Positions 46,547-55,931 of a stretch of DNA of 64,000 nucleotides are shown piece after piece. The position numbers and the translations under genes are program-made. Origin of the DNA: Caryophanales bacterium. GTDB lineage: Bacteria; Bacillota; Bacilli; JARBTR01. The notes under the pieces are model-generated. The model was not told the DNA's origin and did not search any database. It was given only the letters and a program-made list of their open reading frames with translations. The DNA lies in contig JARBTR010000011.1 in the NCBI GenBank assembly GCA_029240105.1, positions 1 through 64,000 on the forward strand, given 5' to 3'. Every line of letters starts with the position of its first letter. Positions within the stretch are counted from its first letter, which is position 1.

Positions 46547-46981
46547 GTGAAACAAATGGGGGCTGTAGTCAGGTACACAAGCGAAGAAGAAAAACTGCTA
46601 GCTAGACTTTTAAGGGCTGAGGCTGAGGGTGAAGGTACTCTTGGCATGCTATTAGTTGGGAATACAGGTGTTAATCGAGTATTATCCAAATGCCTAGATT
46701 TCAAAAATATTAATACGATAAAAAGAATGATTTATCAAAGTCCAGGTGGCTTTGAAGCAGTTCAAAAAAGTTACTTCTACCAAAAAGCGCGTGATAAGGA
46801 TATTCGGATAGCGAGAAGAGCTCTGCGTGGGGAAAGACACGACCCGGCTAGTTTTTCATTATGGTATTTCAGACCGAGTGGCAGATGTCCAGCAAGATGG
46901 TACGGACAGTGGAATAGTGGTCGATATAAATCTCACTGTTTCTTTATACCGACACGGTCAAATTGCCCAAAAGTTTATTAA
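46547..46981 (+). CDS. cwlJ: Spore cortex-lytic cell wall hydrolase CwlJ
   Basis: LLARLLRAEAEGEGTLGMLLVGNTGVNR...FSLWYFRPSGRCPARWYGQ...KSHCFF; followed by gerQ. Confidence 0.93.
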   Translation: MKQMGAVVRYTSEEEKLLARLLRAEAEGEGTLGMLLVGNTGVNRVLSKCLDFKNINTIKRMIYQSPGGFEAVQKSYFYQKARDKDIRIARRALRGERHDPASFSLWYFRPSGRCPARWYGQWNSGRYKSHCFFIPTRSNCPKVY

Positions 46982-47008
46982 TTAAGCGAATGAAAGGAAG
47001 ATGAAAAG

Positions 47009-47515
47009 ATGCCACAAAACAATCCACAACAATTTGGGGGTCAATTCGGATATCAACAGCCGTATAACCCTTATATGACAGGGGGTTCGCCTTCACAAAA
47101 CATTCCGCCATATTCCCAACAACCATTCCAACAACAAGTCCCATCTCAAGTTACTCCAGTGCCACCATCTTTACCTCAACAACAGTTGCAGATTCCATCA
47201 ATGCCTACTGGTCTTCCACCAGCAGAGCTAGTAATTGAGCAATCTTATATTGAAAATATATTGCGTTTAAACAGAGGAAAATTAGCTACTATATACATGA
47301 CATTTGAAAACAACAGAGAATGGAATGCAAAAATATTTAAGGGGATTGTCGAAGCAGCAGGTCGTGATCATGTAATCATAAGTGACCCAACAACAGGGAT
47401 GCGATATTTGTTACCTTTAATAAACTTAGACTATGTGACATTTGATGAAGAAATTGAATATTCTTATCCACTTCATCAAGTACAACCACCCCTTAGCACA
47501 TTCCCTCCAAGATAA
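47009..47515 (+). CDS. gerQ: Spore coat protein GerQ
   Basis: Gln/Pro-rich N-terminus; SYIENILRLNRGKLATIYMTFENNREWNAKIFKGIVEAAGRDHVIISDPTTGMRYLLPLINLDYVTFDEEIEY. Confidence 0.95.
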   Translation: MPQNNPQQFGGQFGYQQPYNPYMTGGSPSQNIPPYSQQPFQQQVPSQVTPVPPSLPQQQLQIPSMPTGLPPAELVIEQSYIENILRLNRGKLATIYMTFENNREWNAKIFKGIVEAAGRDHVIISDPTTGMRYLLPLINLDYVTFDEEIEYSYPLHQVQPPLSTFPPR

Positions 47516-47517
47516 AA

Positions 47518-47567
47518 AAGTCTAGGTCAGCAATGTTAATTCACATTGCTACCTAGACTTTTTTTAT
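47518..47567 (+). terminator. Terminator downstream of gerQ
   Basis: AAGTCTAGGTcagCAATGttaattCACATTGctACCTAGACTTTTTTT. Confidence 0.85.
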
Positions 47568-47580
47568 TTACATTTTTTTA

Positions 47581-47778
47581 TTAAATAATAAACAGGGAAT
47601 GAAACAATGTCATGAAAACGCCATATAGTGCATTTCTTGTATCGTTAACCAAAGAACTAAAAACAATATTTGATCCTCCAATCATTCCTACAATTGGAAT
47701 AATTGGATAAAACGGCACCTTGTATGATTGTTCAATATGATTATATTTTTTTCGAAGTAGAAAAATCCCTGCCACCAC
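47581..47778 (-). pseudogene. C-terminal fragment of an amino-acid permease (APC family)
   Basis: MVAGIFLLRKKYNHIEQSYKVPFYPIIPIVGMIGGSNIVFSSLVNDTRNALYGVFMTL; resembles the last TM segments of APC permeases with no upstream remainder. Confidence 0.7.
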
Positions 47779-47807
47779 TAAGACTGAAAATATTCAATCC
47801 CCTTATT

Positions 47808-48470
47808 CTACTTAATCTCCCAATCAATTGGTTGTTGCCCAGTTGTTTGTAAAATTTCATTTACTTTCGTAAATGGTTTACTTCCAAAGAAACCGCGATG
47901 CGCTGATAGCGGACTTGGATGAACTGTTTCTATAATGTAATGCTTTTCCATATCAATTAAATTCTTTTTCGCTTTCGCTGATTTCCCCCATAATAGAAAA
48001 ACTATAGGGGTTCGCTTCTTATTAAGCGACTCAATCACGCGATCCGTAAAAATTTCCCATCCCTTATTAAAATGCGATGCTGCTTCACCAGCCCTTACTG
48101 TTAAAGTAGTATTTAGTAAAAGTACACCTTGGTCAGACCACGATTTCAAGTAACCATTGTTTGGGATAGGGCAACCTATATCATTTTTTAATTCTTTATA
48201 AATATTTTTTAAAGACGGCGGGAGTGCAATTCCTGGTTTCACTGAAAAGCTCAGACCATGGGCTTGTCCAGGACCATGATAAGGATCTTGTCCCAAAAGG
48301 ACAACTTTAACTTCTTCATAAGGTGTATAATGCAACGCGGAGAAAATTTCTTCTTCTTGTGGATAAATTGTTTGGCGTTCATATTCTACATTTAAAAATG
48401 TACGGAGGTTTATAAAGTAAGGCTTATTGAACTCTTCAAATAAAATTGCCTGCCAATCATTTTTTAACAT
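47808..48470 (-). CDS. ung: Uracil-DNA glycosylase
   Basis: [52 protein letters not shown]; start moved to [14 protein letters not shown]. Confidence 0.97.
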   Translation of the reverse strand: MLKNDWQAILFEEFNKPYFINLRTFLNVEYERQTIYPQEEEIFSALHYTPYEEVKVVLLGQDPYHGPGQAHGLSFSVKPGIALPPSLKNIYKELKNDIGCPIPNNGYLKSWSDQGVLLLNTTLTVRAGEAASHFNKGWEIFTDRVIESLNKKRTPIVFLLWGKSAKAKKNLIDMEKHYIIETVHPSPLSAHRGFFGSKPFTKVNEILQTTGQQPIDWEIK

Positions 48471-48793
48471 TTGATTGTCCACTTTGATTACCTCCCAAAA
48501 TATATTAAGAGTCATTGTACAATACATTAACCTTAAAAAAAAAGAAAAACTTATATTAAAACCAATTTGTTTATTGGTAATTTTGGAATTTTTTGAAATT
48601 GTACATTGCACAAATCTCTTTTAAAATCCATCTTCTTTACACCATTTTAAAATAAAAATTGTGAAATTAGAAAACAATAACTTGAATATTCTTATTTCTA
48701 TTGAGATTTGTTCTAGTTTTTGATATTTTTTTCACAAGATTATGTAAATTTTTTCTAGTTGAATAGTCTATAGACCTGATGGAGGTATGATTA

Positions 48794-49627
48794 ATGACTT
48801 TAAGAAAAGTAGTAACAATGGCGGGCTCAGATTCAAGTGGTGGCGCTGGCATTCAAGCCGATTTAAAAACCTTTGAAGAATTAGATGTATACGGAATGTG
48901 TGCACTTACTGTAATTGTTTCAATGGATGCAAAAAATAACTGGGCACATGGTATTTTCCCTGTTGAAATTGCTGCTACTGAAGCTGGTATGGATACAGCT
49001 GCTTCAACTGGTTTAGATGCTATGAAAACAGGCATGTTGCCAACGGTAGACATGATTAAATTAGCAGCTCGTAAAATAGATGAATACCAAATCCCGAATG
49101 TGGTTATTGATCCCGTTATGGTTTGCAAAGGGACAGACGAGGTTCTTGTTCCAGAAAATACTGTGGCAATGCGAGAGTTTTTATTACCACGCGCAACAGT
49201 CACTACTCCAAATCTTTTTGAAGCGTGGCAACTTGCCGAGCTTGATGGACCAATCAGAACCTTTGAACAGATGAAAGATGCTGCTCGTAAAATTCATGGC
49301 TTTGGTGCTAAGAACGTTTACATAAAAGGCGGAAGCAAATTAGTAGGACAAAATGCTGCAGTTGACTTATTCTTTGATGGCGAAGAATTCACACTCTTAG
49401 AAACTGAGAAAATTGATACAACCTATACACACGGTGCTGGCTGTACGACTGCTGCTGCAATCACTGCTGGTTTAGCACATGGGTTATCACCTCGTGAAGC
49501 TGCTATTCAAGCAAAATCGTTTGTTGGTGCTGGTATCCGACATGGTTGGAAATTAAATGAATTTGTTGGACCGGTTATGCATAGTGCATACCGCTTACAT
49601 GGACCAGAGAAAGTAACAATAAGATAA
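48794..49627 (+). CDS. pdxK: Pyridoxine kinase / HMP kinase-like
   Basis: MAGSDSSGGAGIQADLKTFEELDVYGMCALT; TYTHGAGCTTAAAITAGLAHG. Confidence 0.9.
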   Translation: MTLRKVVTMAGSDSSGGAGIQADLKTFEELDVYGMCALTVIVSMDAKNNWAHGIFPVEIAATEAGMDTAASTGLDAMKTGMLPTVDMIKLAARKIDEYQIPNVVIDPVMVCKGTDEVLVPENTVAMREFLLPRATVTTPNLFEAWQLAELDGPIRTFEQMKDAARKIHGFGAKNVYIKGGSKLVGQNAAVDLFFDGEEFTLLETEKIDTTYTHGAGCTTAAAITAGLAHGLSPREAAIQAKSFVGAGIRHGWKLNEFVGPVMHSAYRLHGPEKVTIR

Positions 49628-49690
49628 TTTTTTTAATTTTAAAACAAAACACTTTGCAAGATATAAACTCCTTGCAAAGTGTTTTTGATT

Positions 49691-50779
49691 TTACTTTATA
49701 ATTTTTAAAGGTATTGGCGTGTCCTTGGTATGTACCAAAGTACCTTCCCATTCTTTTTTTGAATCGTACTCTTCACAAATCAACAATATACAATCCTCTA
49801 CCTTTGTTGGACCAAAACCTATTTCCAGTTTGCCACCTTCAGTCCACAAGCCTGTTTTCATCCCCTGTTTTCCTGCACTTGTTTGTAAATAGGCGTTTCG
49901 CCCATTTTCCCAATTAAATGGTTTTGGTGAATCTTCAGGCATGCTACCAAAAATTGTTGTTTCAAATGGTGTGAATACAATTTTGTTGAGATTATATTTT
50001 GTTCCTTTGTATTCAAAATGCGCTTTTATGTCAACTTCAGTTGTCAAATTTTTCACTGTTGATAGATCAGGAATCATAACACTGAAATTCCATTCTCCTT
50101 TTAAATAGATATCATTGTCACTTGTTTCTAAATTTTCTATACTAAGTGACAATTGTTTGCCTGCATATTTCTTAGTGTCCCAAATATCTATTATATAAAT
50201 AGCCTGATTTTTCTTTTCATCATAGTAGAAAGAGTTACCCATACCCCCTTCAATCTGTTTCCCATTTATTTCAATTTTCTTATTCTTTTCAGTCGGATAG
50301 AGATCTAAATTGACTCCCTTTAGATTAACAGCATCACTGTTTGCAGAAAGAAGCAAAACAGTTCTATTTCCATCTGAAACGATACCATCTAAGTTAATGG
50401 TCACATTTTGATTGGTTACGCTTTGGTTCACTATCTGTCCTAACCCTAACGAAAGCGCATTTCTAAGACCTTCTTCCTCTTCACGGGTATATTTTTGACT
50501 TAGGTCCTCTGAAGTTTGAGGAGTTTCCACAACTTTTGGAAATGCATTTCTAATATTCTGCATTAAGTTCGCACCTGCTGGTGTAAAAGATACTACGGAA
50601 ATTAACGCTATCACTAAAACCGCAACTCCAGCAATTGTTTGCCAATTCAATTTTCTTTTCGGTTTAACTGAATCTAAACTTGTTGTTAAAGCATTTTTTA
50701 CTACTTCATCCAGCTCATATACAGGAATTTCAATATCCTCGTATTCTTTTTTTAAGTCGGTTAATTTACTTACTTTCAT
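49691..50779 (-). CDS. DUF4179-type membrane anti-sigma-like protein
   Basis: N-terminal cytosolic region, TM (TIAGVAVLVIALISVVSFTPAGANL), extracellular beta-rich domain; overlaps sigma gene. Confidence 0.75.
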   Translation of the reverse strand: MKVSKLTDLKKEYEDIEIPVYELDEVVKNALTTSLDSVKPKRKLNWQTIAGVAVLVIALISVVSFTPAGANLMQNIRNAFPKVVETPQTSEDLSQKYTREEEEGLRNALSLGLGQIVNQSVTNQNVTINLDGIVSDGNRTVLLLSANSDAVNLKGVNLDLYPTEKNKKIEINGKQIEGGMGNSFYYDEKKNQAIYIIDIWDTKKYAGKQLSLSIENLETSDNDIYLKGEWNFSVMIPDLSTVKNLTTEVDIKAHFEYKGTKYNLNKIVFTPFETTIFGSMPEDSPKPFNWENGRNAYLQTSAGKQGMKTGLWTEGGKLEIGFGPTKVEDCILLICEEYDSKKEWEGTLVHTKDTPIPLKIIK

Positions 50780-51278
50780 TTATAAAACCTCCCAACTTTT
50801 CTTCAGTCATTTCGATTTTCAATATAGAAAGCGCTTTGTATAATCTAGATTTAATCGTATTCACATTTTCCTCTAGCACATCTGCGATAGCTTCAATCTT
50901 CATGTCTTCAAAATATCTGAGTACGAGTACAATTCTGAATTTGTCAGGAAGGATCGCCATCAATTTTTCTAAATCAAAATCCTTATACTGATCCTCTCTA
51001 CCTTCTTCCCTAACTATCAATTCATCAGATAGATAAATGACTCTTTTATTCTTTCGTGTAAAATCAACTGCTGTATTCACTACGATTCGATAGAACCAGG
51101 TCTTAAATATTTGCTCATCATGTAACTTAGTTTTATTTTTTATTGCTTTAACTATTGACTCAGAAACGATATCAAGAGCGTCCTCTTTGTTTTGCACATA
51201 GGTATATGCAATACGATAGAATTTTTCTTTGTTTTGCCAGATATATTGTTCGAACTCCAATATGACACCACCATTCAT
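50766..51278 (-). CDS. ECF-type RNA polymerase sigma factor
   Basis: KEDALDIVSESIVKAIKN..., ILPDKFRIVLVLRYFEDMKIEAIADVLEENVNTIKSRLYKALSIL. Confidence 0.9.
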   Translation of the reverse strand: MNGGVILEFEQYIWQNKEKFYRIAYTYVQNKEDALDIVSESIVKAIKNKTKLHDEQIFKTWFYRIVVNTAVDFTRKNKRVIYLSDELIVREEGREDQYKDFDLEKLMAILPDKFRIVLVLRYFEDMKIEAIADVLEENVNTIKSRLYKALSILKIEMTEEKLGGFINESK

Positions 51279-51508
51279 AAATGTAGAGAGTCTTTGCTTC
51301 CCAACTAAGCTTCGCGAAAGCCTTATAAATTATAGACGCATGAGAAGTTCAAAAAGTTTATTTTAAAAGTTTTTACTTCATTAAAAATTTCATTATTACC
51401 TTGTGTACATTACAATTGCGAATTTTTGTATAATAAGCAAAGAGATATGAAACCCTCTTATTAATGATATTTACTTAATGGATATATTTTATGAAGGAGT
51501 AAGAAAAC

Positions 51509-51856
51509 ATGCAAGAAATTGATGTACAAATTGTACAGGAATATATTGATTCAAAGATGAATCAGGAATTATACATACACTTAGAAACAACAAATGGGGC
51601 TTATGCGAGCCATCACGAGAATAAATTTGGATCGGGCGCCTTTATACGAAATACGAAGATTGTATATTCAAACGGGAAAATTACACCTGACCATCCTCAT
51701 CGAGTAGGGCTCGAAATGGAGATTGGATGGATTTATGCAGAAGGTTTGACACATTATCAAATTGATGATCAGGGTCGGCTTTTAATGTGTGGAATTGATT
51801 ATGATGGAAAATTAGCAGTTGCTCTTCAATTGAGCGATACGCCATTTTCTAAATAA
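51509..51856 (+). CDS. YojF-like (DUF1806) protein
   Basis: Small protein directly upstream of bshB2, as in the yojF-yojG pair. Confidence 0.8.
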   Translation: MQEIDVQIVQEYIDSKMNQELYIHLETTNGAYASHHENKFGSGAFIRNTKIVYSNGKITPDHPHRVGLEMEIGWIYAEGLTHYQIDDQGRLLMCGIDYDGKLAVALQLSDTPFSK

Positions 51857-51872
51857 GGGGGCCAAATACAAT

Positions 51873-52538
51873 ATGGAAAAAGAACGAGCTGTTTTAATTA
51901 TATTTCCACATCCTGATGATGAAGCTTTTGGCACTTCAGGTTCAATTATAGATTTTGTTTCACAAGGTGTTCCTGTTACCTATCTTTGCATGACACTAGG
52001 GGAAATGGGAAGAAACTTGGGTAGCCCATTTTTTGCAACCAGAGAAACCTTACCACTTTATAGAAAAAAGGAACTCGATGCTGCGGGTGAAGTACTCGGA
52101 TGTAAAATGATTGCGATGGGATTACGTGATAAAACAATTGAATTTCTTGATTACGACAAAATATCAGCTCAAGTTTTAGACATTATTGATGCTGTTAATC
52201 CTTCACTAATTATTTCACACTATCCTCAGTATGCTGTACATCCTGACCATAATGCTTGTGGAGAAATCGTTGTTAAAACCTTAAAAGAAATGCCTTCTGA
52301 AAAGCGTCCTAAATTATGGTTATCCGCATTTTCTAAGGGATGTGAGGATGAAATCGGGCAACCTGATATAGTACGTGACATCAAAAAACATGCTATGAAG
52401 AAATTAGAAGCATTGCGTGCACATCGCTCTCAAACTGAAGCAATGTCCAAAGGATGGGAGAAGTTAATAGAAAAAAACGATCCTTCGTTAAAGAATCGCT
52501 TTTTGACAGAACGTTTTTGGACATACAAATTTGGATAA
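51873..52538 (+). CDS. bshB2: Bacillithiol biosynthesis deacetylase BshB2
   Basis: PIG-L/LmbE motif IIFPHPDDEAFGTSGSI; HYPQYAVHPDHNACGEI. Confidence 0.92.
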   Translation: MEKERAVLIIFPHPDDEAFGTSGSIIDFVSQGVPVTYLCMTLGEMGRNLGSPFFATRETLPLYRKKELDAAGEVLGCKMIAMGLRDKTIEFLDYDKISAQVLDIIDAVNPSLIISHYPQYAVHPDHNACGEIVVKTLKEMPSEKRPKLWLSAFSKGCEDEIGQPDIVRDIKKHAMKKLEALRAHRSQTEAMSKGWEKLIEKNDPSLKNRFLTERFWTYKFG

Positions 52539-52539
52539 A

Positions 52540-53403
52540 TTATATTATTTTTTTATGGCTTCTCTTACTTTGAGGAGCCATATTTCTATCATATAATAAA
52601 AGCCATACTTTTAGTTGCAAGTAGAAGTATCCTGACATTATGACAACTACACCAATGATTTTAAGTGGTGGTTCCCATAAAAAATGAAGTATATTAGGTC
52701 CAATTTCAGGTCTCATTATAAACCAATAATTCCCCTCAGTTATTAGATCGATGATTGTTACAAAAGGTAATAGTAATAAAAGTGATATCAACATTCTTCT
52801 ATAGGATCGAAACGAGGGTAGAAAGGAATGAACCGCCATCATATAAATCGGTACAAGCGTTACAATGATATGCTTTTCGTAAAAATTAATAAAAGTGATA
52901 TGTGGAAAATCGTATTTAATATCTGCATGTAATAAGGCTAGAAATGCTCCTCCAATCCCCGTAAAAAAAAGAATATCAAATGTAAATTTAGATTTTCGAA
53001 TCAAAGTCCATACAGACAAAAATGCTGATACCGAACATAGAGACAAGGGTAGCGAAGCTCCCCAATTATAGTTACCGTTATATAAATTCCAAACTTGCTC
53101 AGATATTAATCCCATTAATAAAGCTACGGCAGCAGTGTATCTTAACCATTTCTCATAACGAAACTGTTTAAAAAATTCTTTTTTAGAAATGATAAAAGAA
53201 ATTAAAATGACTGTTACCGAAATCATGAGCCAATAATTGAAACCAAAATTTTGATAATTTCCTTCTAATTCCTTAATAAACAAGAGCCGACTCTCCTTCA
53301 CGTTATTCCTTGTTAAAATAAAATACTTTTCTATTATCATTTCCCTTGCAATTTTAAAAATACTCACTACAATAGTAAGTGAGTAATCACTCATTTTTAG
53401 CAA
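52540..53403 (-). CDS. YwaF-like (TIGR02206-type) integral membrane protein
   Basis: Multi-TM, NYNWGASLPLSLCSVSAFLSVW. Confidence 0.75.
   Translation of the reverse strand: MLKMSDYSLTIVVSIFKIAREMIIEKYFILTRNNVKESRLLFIKELEGNYQNFGFNYWLMISVTVILISFIISKKEFFKQFRYEKWLRYTAAVALLMGLISEQVWNLYNGNYNWGASLPLSLCSVSAFLSVWTLIRKSKFTFDILFFTGIGGAFLALLHADIKYDFPHITFINFYEKHIIVTLVPIYMMAVHSFLPSFRSYRRMLISLLLLLPFVTIIDLITEGNYWFIMRPEIGPNILHFLWEPPLKIIGVVVIMSGYFYLQLKVWLLLYDRNMAPQSKRSHKKII
53363..53396. promoter_or_regulatory. Candidate TetR operator(s)
   Basis: Overlapping inverted repeats ACTCACTACaataGTAAGTGAGT and TGAGTaatcACTCA upstream of the ABC-tetR operon. Confidence 0.65.
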
Positions 53404-53433
53404 TAGATAACTATATTAAGGAGTGTATTTAAA

Positions 53434-54153
53434 ATGAATCTCTCTTATGTATCCATCCGAAATATAACTAAGTCATTTGGTGCACAAAAAGTACTAGATG
53501 GAATCAACCTCGATGTTCGACAAGGTGAAATATATGGCTTACTTGGCCCATCAGGCGCTGGAAAAACAACATTGGTAAAAATGTTGACTAATTTAGAAAA
53601 ACAGGATTCTGGTGATATAACCTTTGAAGGAATTAATCTCCCATCATCCAAAGTTATACATAAAATTGGTTATATGTCACAATCTGATGCACTTTATCAA
53701 GAGCTAACAGCGGGGGAGAATCTTGATTTTTTTGCTGCATTATTCGGTATTCCTGCTGCAAAACGTGTTATTCGAATTCATGAAGTAGCTAAGGTTGTTA
53801 ACCTACAAGATCACTTGAAGAAATCCATCCAAAACTATTCCGGTGGGATGAGACGACGTCTATCTTTAGCCGCTTCACTTTTACATGAACCAGATTTACT
53901 TATACTAGATGAACCCACTGTAGGAATCGATCCTGTATTACGTCAACAAATCTGGACACAGTTTAACATTTTAAAAAATCAAGGAAAAACCATCATAGTC
54001 ACAACCCATGTTATGGATGAAGCCGAAAAATGCGATCGTGTTGGACTTTTAAGAGACGGAAAAATAATTGCAGAAGGGTCACCAGAAGAAATCATCAAAG
54101 AAGCTGGGGTTTCTCGTCTTGAAGATGCTTTCTTAGTGTTGGGGGGTAAATAA
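53434..54153 (+). CDS. ABC transporter ATP-binding protein
   Basis: Walker A GPSGAGKTTLV, signature YSGGMRRRLSLA, Walker B LLILDEPTVGID. Confidence 0.95.
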   Translation: MNLSYVSIRNITKSFGAQKVLDGINLDVRQGEIYGLLGPSGAGKTTLVKMLTNLEKQDSGDITFEGINLPSSKVIHKIGYMSQSDALYQELTAGENLDFFAALFGIPAAKRVIRIHEVAKVVNLQDHLKKSIQNYSGGMRRRLSLAASLLHEPDLLILDEPTVGIDPVLRQQIWTQFNILKNQGKTIIVTTHVMDEAEKCDRVGLLRDGKIIAEGSPEEIIKEAGVSRLEDAFLVLGGK

Positions 54154-54154
54154 T

Positions 54155-55183
54155 ATGCGAGTACGCGCTTTAGCAAAAAGGATTATCCAACAGTTTATAC
54201 ACGATAAACGATCTATGGCTCTTATGTTTGTTGCACCCATTTTGATTCTTACACTCCTTTCATTAGTTTTTAATTCGGATCCGCTTGAGCCAAAAATAGG
54301 TTTAGTAAAAATGCCTGATCCTGTAGTGCAAATGTTACAAAAAGATAAAGCTGATATTTCTAAATTCAATAGTGATAACACAGCAAAATTAGCTTTAGAA
54401 GAAGGCACTATTCATGCATACCTTTCTTTTGATAATGGATCAGTGGTTGTTCATCTAGAAGGAAGCGATCCTACCGTAACACAAGCTGTCATGTCTTGGA
54501 TTCAAGAATCTGTAAAGAATAGGATTCAGAGTGCAATTGGTATAAATATCAAAACAGAATTCCAACATGGATCAAAAAGTATGAACTCCTTTGATTCATT
54601 TGGCCCCGTTCTAGTTGGGTTTTTCGCTTTTTTCTTTGTATTCTTACTTGCTGGGGTTTCTTTTTTACGTGAGAGAACGGGTGGAACATTAGAAAGATTG
54701 ATTTGTAGCCCCATGAAATTATGGGAGATCGTTGTTGGATATGTTATTGGATTTGGTTTATTTACATTGATTCAAGCTGCAATTATATCTACTTTTAGTG
54801 TTTACGTTCTAGATTTAATGATGGAAGGGTCATTCTTCTATGTTTTATTAACAACTGTTCTACTTTCTTTTACAGCCTTAACGCTTGGAATATTACTATC
54901 AGCTTTTGCAAATAACGAATTACAAATGATTCAATTCATCCCAATTGTAATAGTTCCTAGTGTGTTTTTCTCTGGAATCTTTAATCTTGAAACAATGTCA
55001 TCGTATATTAGTTGGATAGGAGCTGTAACACCTTTGTTCTATGCAGCTAAAGCAATGCGAGATGTGATGATTCGAGGACTTGGATTAGGTGAAATCAGCA
55101 ACAATTTGCTTGTCCTAGTTGGTTTCTCATTAATTTTCATGACTTTAAATATTTTTGCTTTAAGAAAGTATCGTAAGGGATAA
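54155..55183 (+). CDS. ABC-2 type transporter permease
   Basis: N-terminal TM, large extracytoplasmic loop, five C-terminal TMs. Confidence 0.92.
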   Translation: MRVRALAKRIIQQFIHDKRSMALMFVAPILILTLLSLVFNSDPLEPKIGLVKMPDPVVQMLQKDKADISKFNSDNTAKLALEEGTIHAYLSFDNGSVVVHLEGSDPTVTQAVMSWIQESVKNRIQSAIGINIKTEFQHGSKSMNSFDSFGPVLVGFFAFFFVFLLAGVSFLRERTGGTLERLICSPMKLWEIVVGYVIGFGLFTLIQAAIISTFSVYVLDLMMEGSFFYVLLTTVLLSFTALTLGILLSAFANNELQMIQFIPIVIVPSVFFSGIFNLETMSSYISWIGAVTPLFYAAKAMRDVMIRGLGLGEISNNLLVLVGFSLIFMTLNIFALRKYRKG

Positions 55184-55188
55184 TTAAT

Positions 55189-55815
55189 ATGGAAAATAAA
55201 GAAGTTGGTCAAGAACAATTGACCGAGAAACAGCAGCGTATTGTTGATGCAGCAATTGAAATTTTTGCAGCTAAGGGTTATTCAGGTGCTTCTACGAGCG
55301 AAATTGCAAAAAAAGCAGGCGTTGCTGAAGGTACCATATTTCGGCGTTATAAAACAAAAAAAGAACTACTAATGAGCATCGTTGGCCCCATGATTAGTAA
55401 GGTTATAGCACCAATTATTGTCAAGGATTTTGATAAGGTAATTACAGCCGATTATAAGGATTTCGAATCTTTCTTAAGAGCTATTTTTTCGAATCGATTA
55501 AAGCTTGTAGAAAAAAACCAAATTTTAATAAAAATTGCTATTCAAGAAATTCCTTTTCATCCTGAGCTAAAAGAAAAACTTTTTGAGGTAGTTGGTAAAG
55601 AAGTATTTAAAAGTATTTGCCAAAGAATAGAGGATTTTCAGTTAAAAGGTGAAATTGTTAAAATTCATCCTAAATTGGTTGTTCAACTTATTTTTTCTAG
55701 TTTATTTGGATATGTTGCTTCAAACTTTATTCTTTTTCCAGAACGGAGCGTTCATCAAGATAACGAGCTTGAACATACAATTCAGTTTATTTTAAAGGGG
55801 CTACGCCAATATTAG
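55189..55815 (+). CDS. TetR/AcrR family regulator
   Basis: QRIVDAAIEIFAAKGYSGASTSEIAKKAGVAEGTIFRRYKTKKELL. Confidence 0.95.
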   Translation: MENKEVGQEQLTEKQQRIVDAAIEIFAAKGYSGASTSEIAKKAGVAEGTIFRRYKTKKELLMSIVGPMISKVIAPIIVKDFDKVITADYKDFESFLRAIFSNRLKLVEKNQILIKIAIQEIPFHPELKEKLFEVVGKEVFKSICQRIEDFQLKGEIVKIHPKLVVQLIFSSLFGYVASNFILFPERSVHQDNELEHTIQFILKGLRQY

Positions 55816-55931
55816 AAAAAGATGACTCGGATTTATTTCCGAATCATCTTTTTAATTTCAATCATATTTTCTTTGCTAAGTCTTCTTAATATAAAAATAT
55901 ATAATTTCAAGCCATTAAAAATATATTTTTA

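Noticed and set aside
46547-46981. Possible frameshift at the end of cwlJ
   Set aside because: The C-terminus (FSLWYFRPSGRCPARWYGQWNSGRYKSHCFFIPTRSNCPKVY) follows the CwlJ pattern to the stop, so the gene looks intact.
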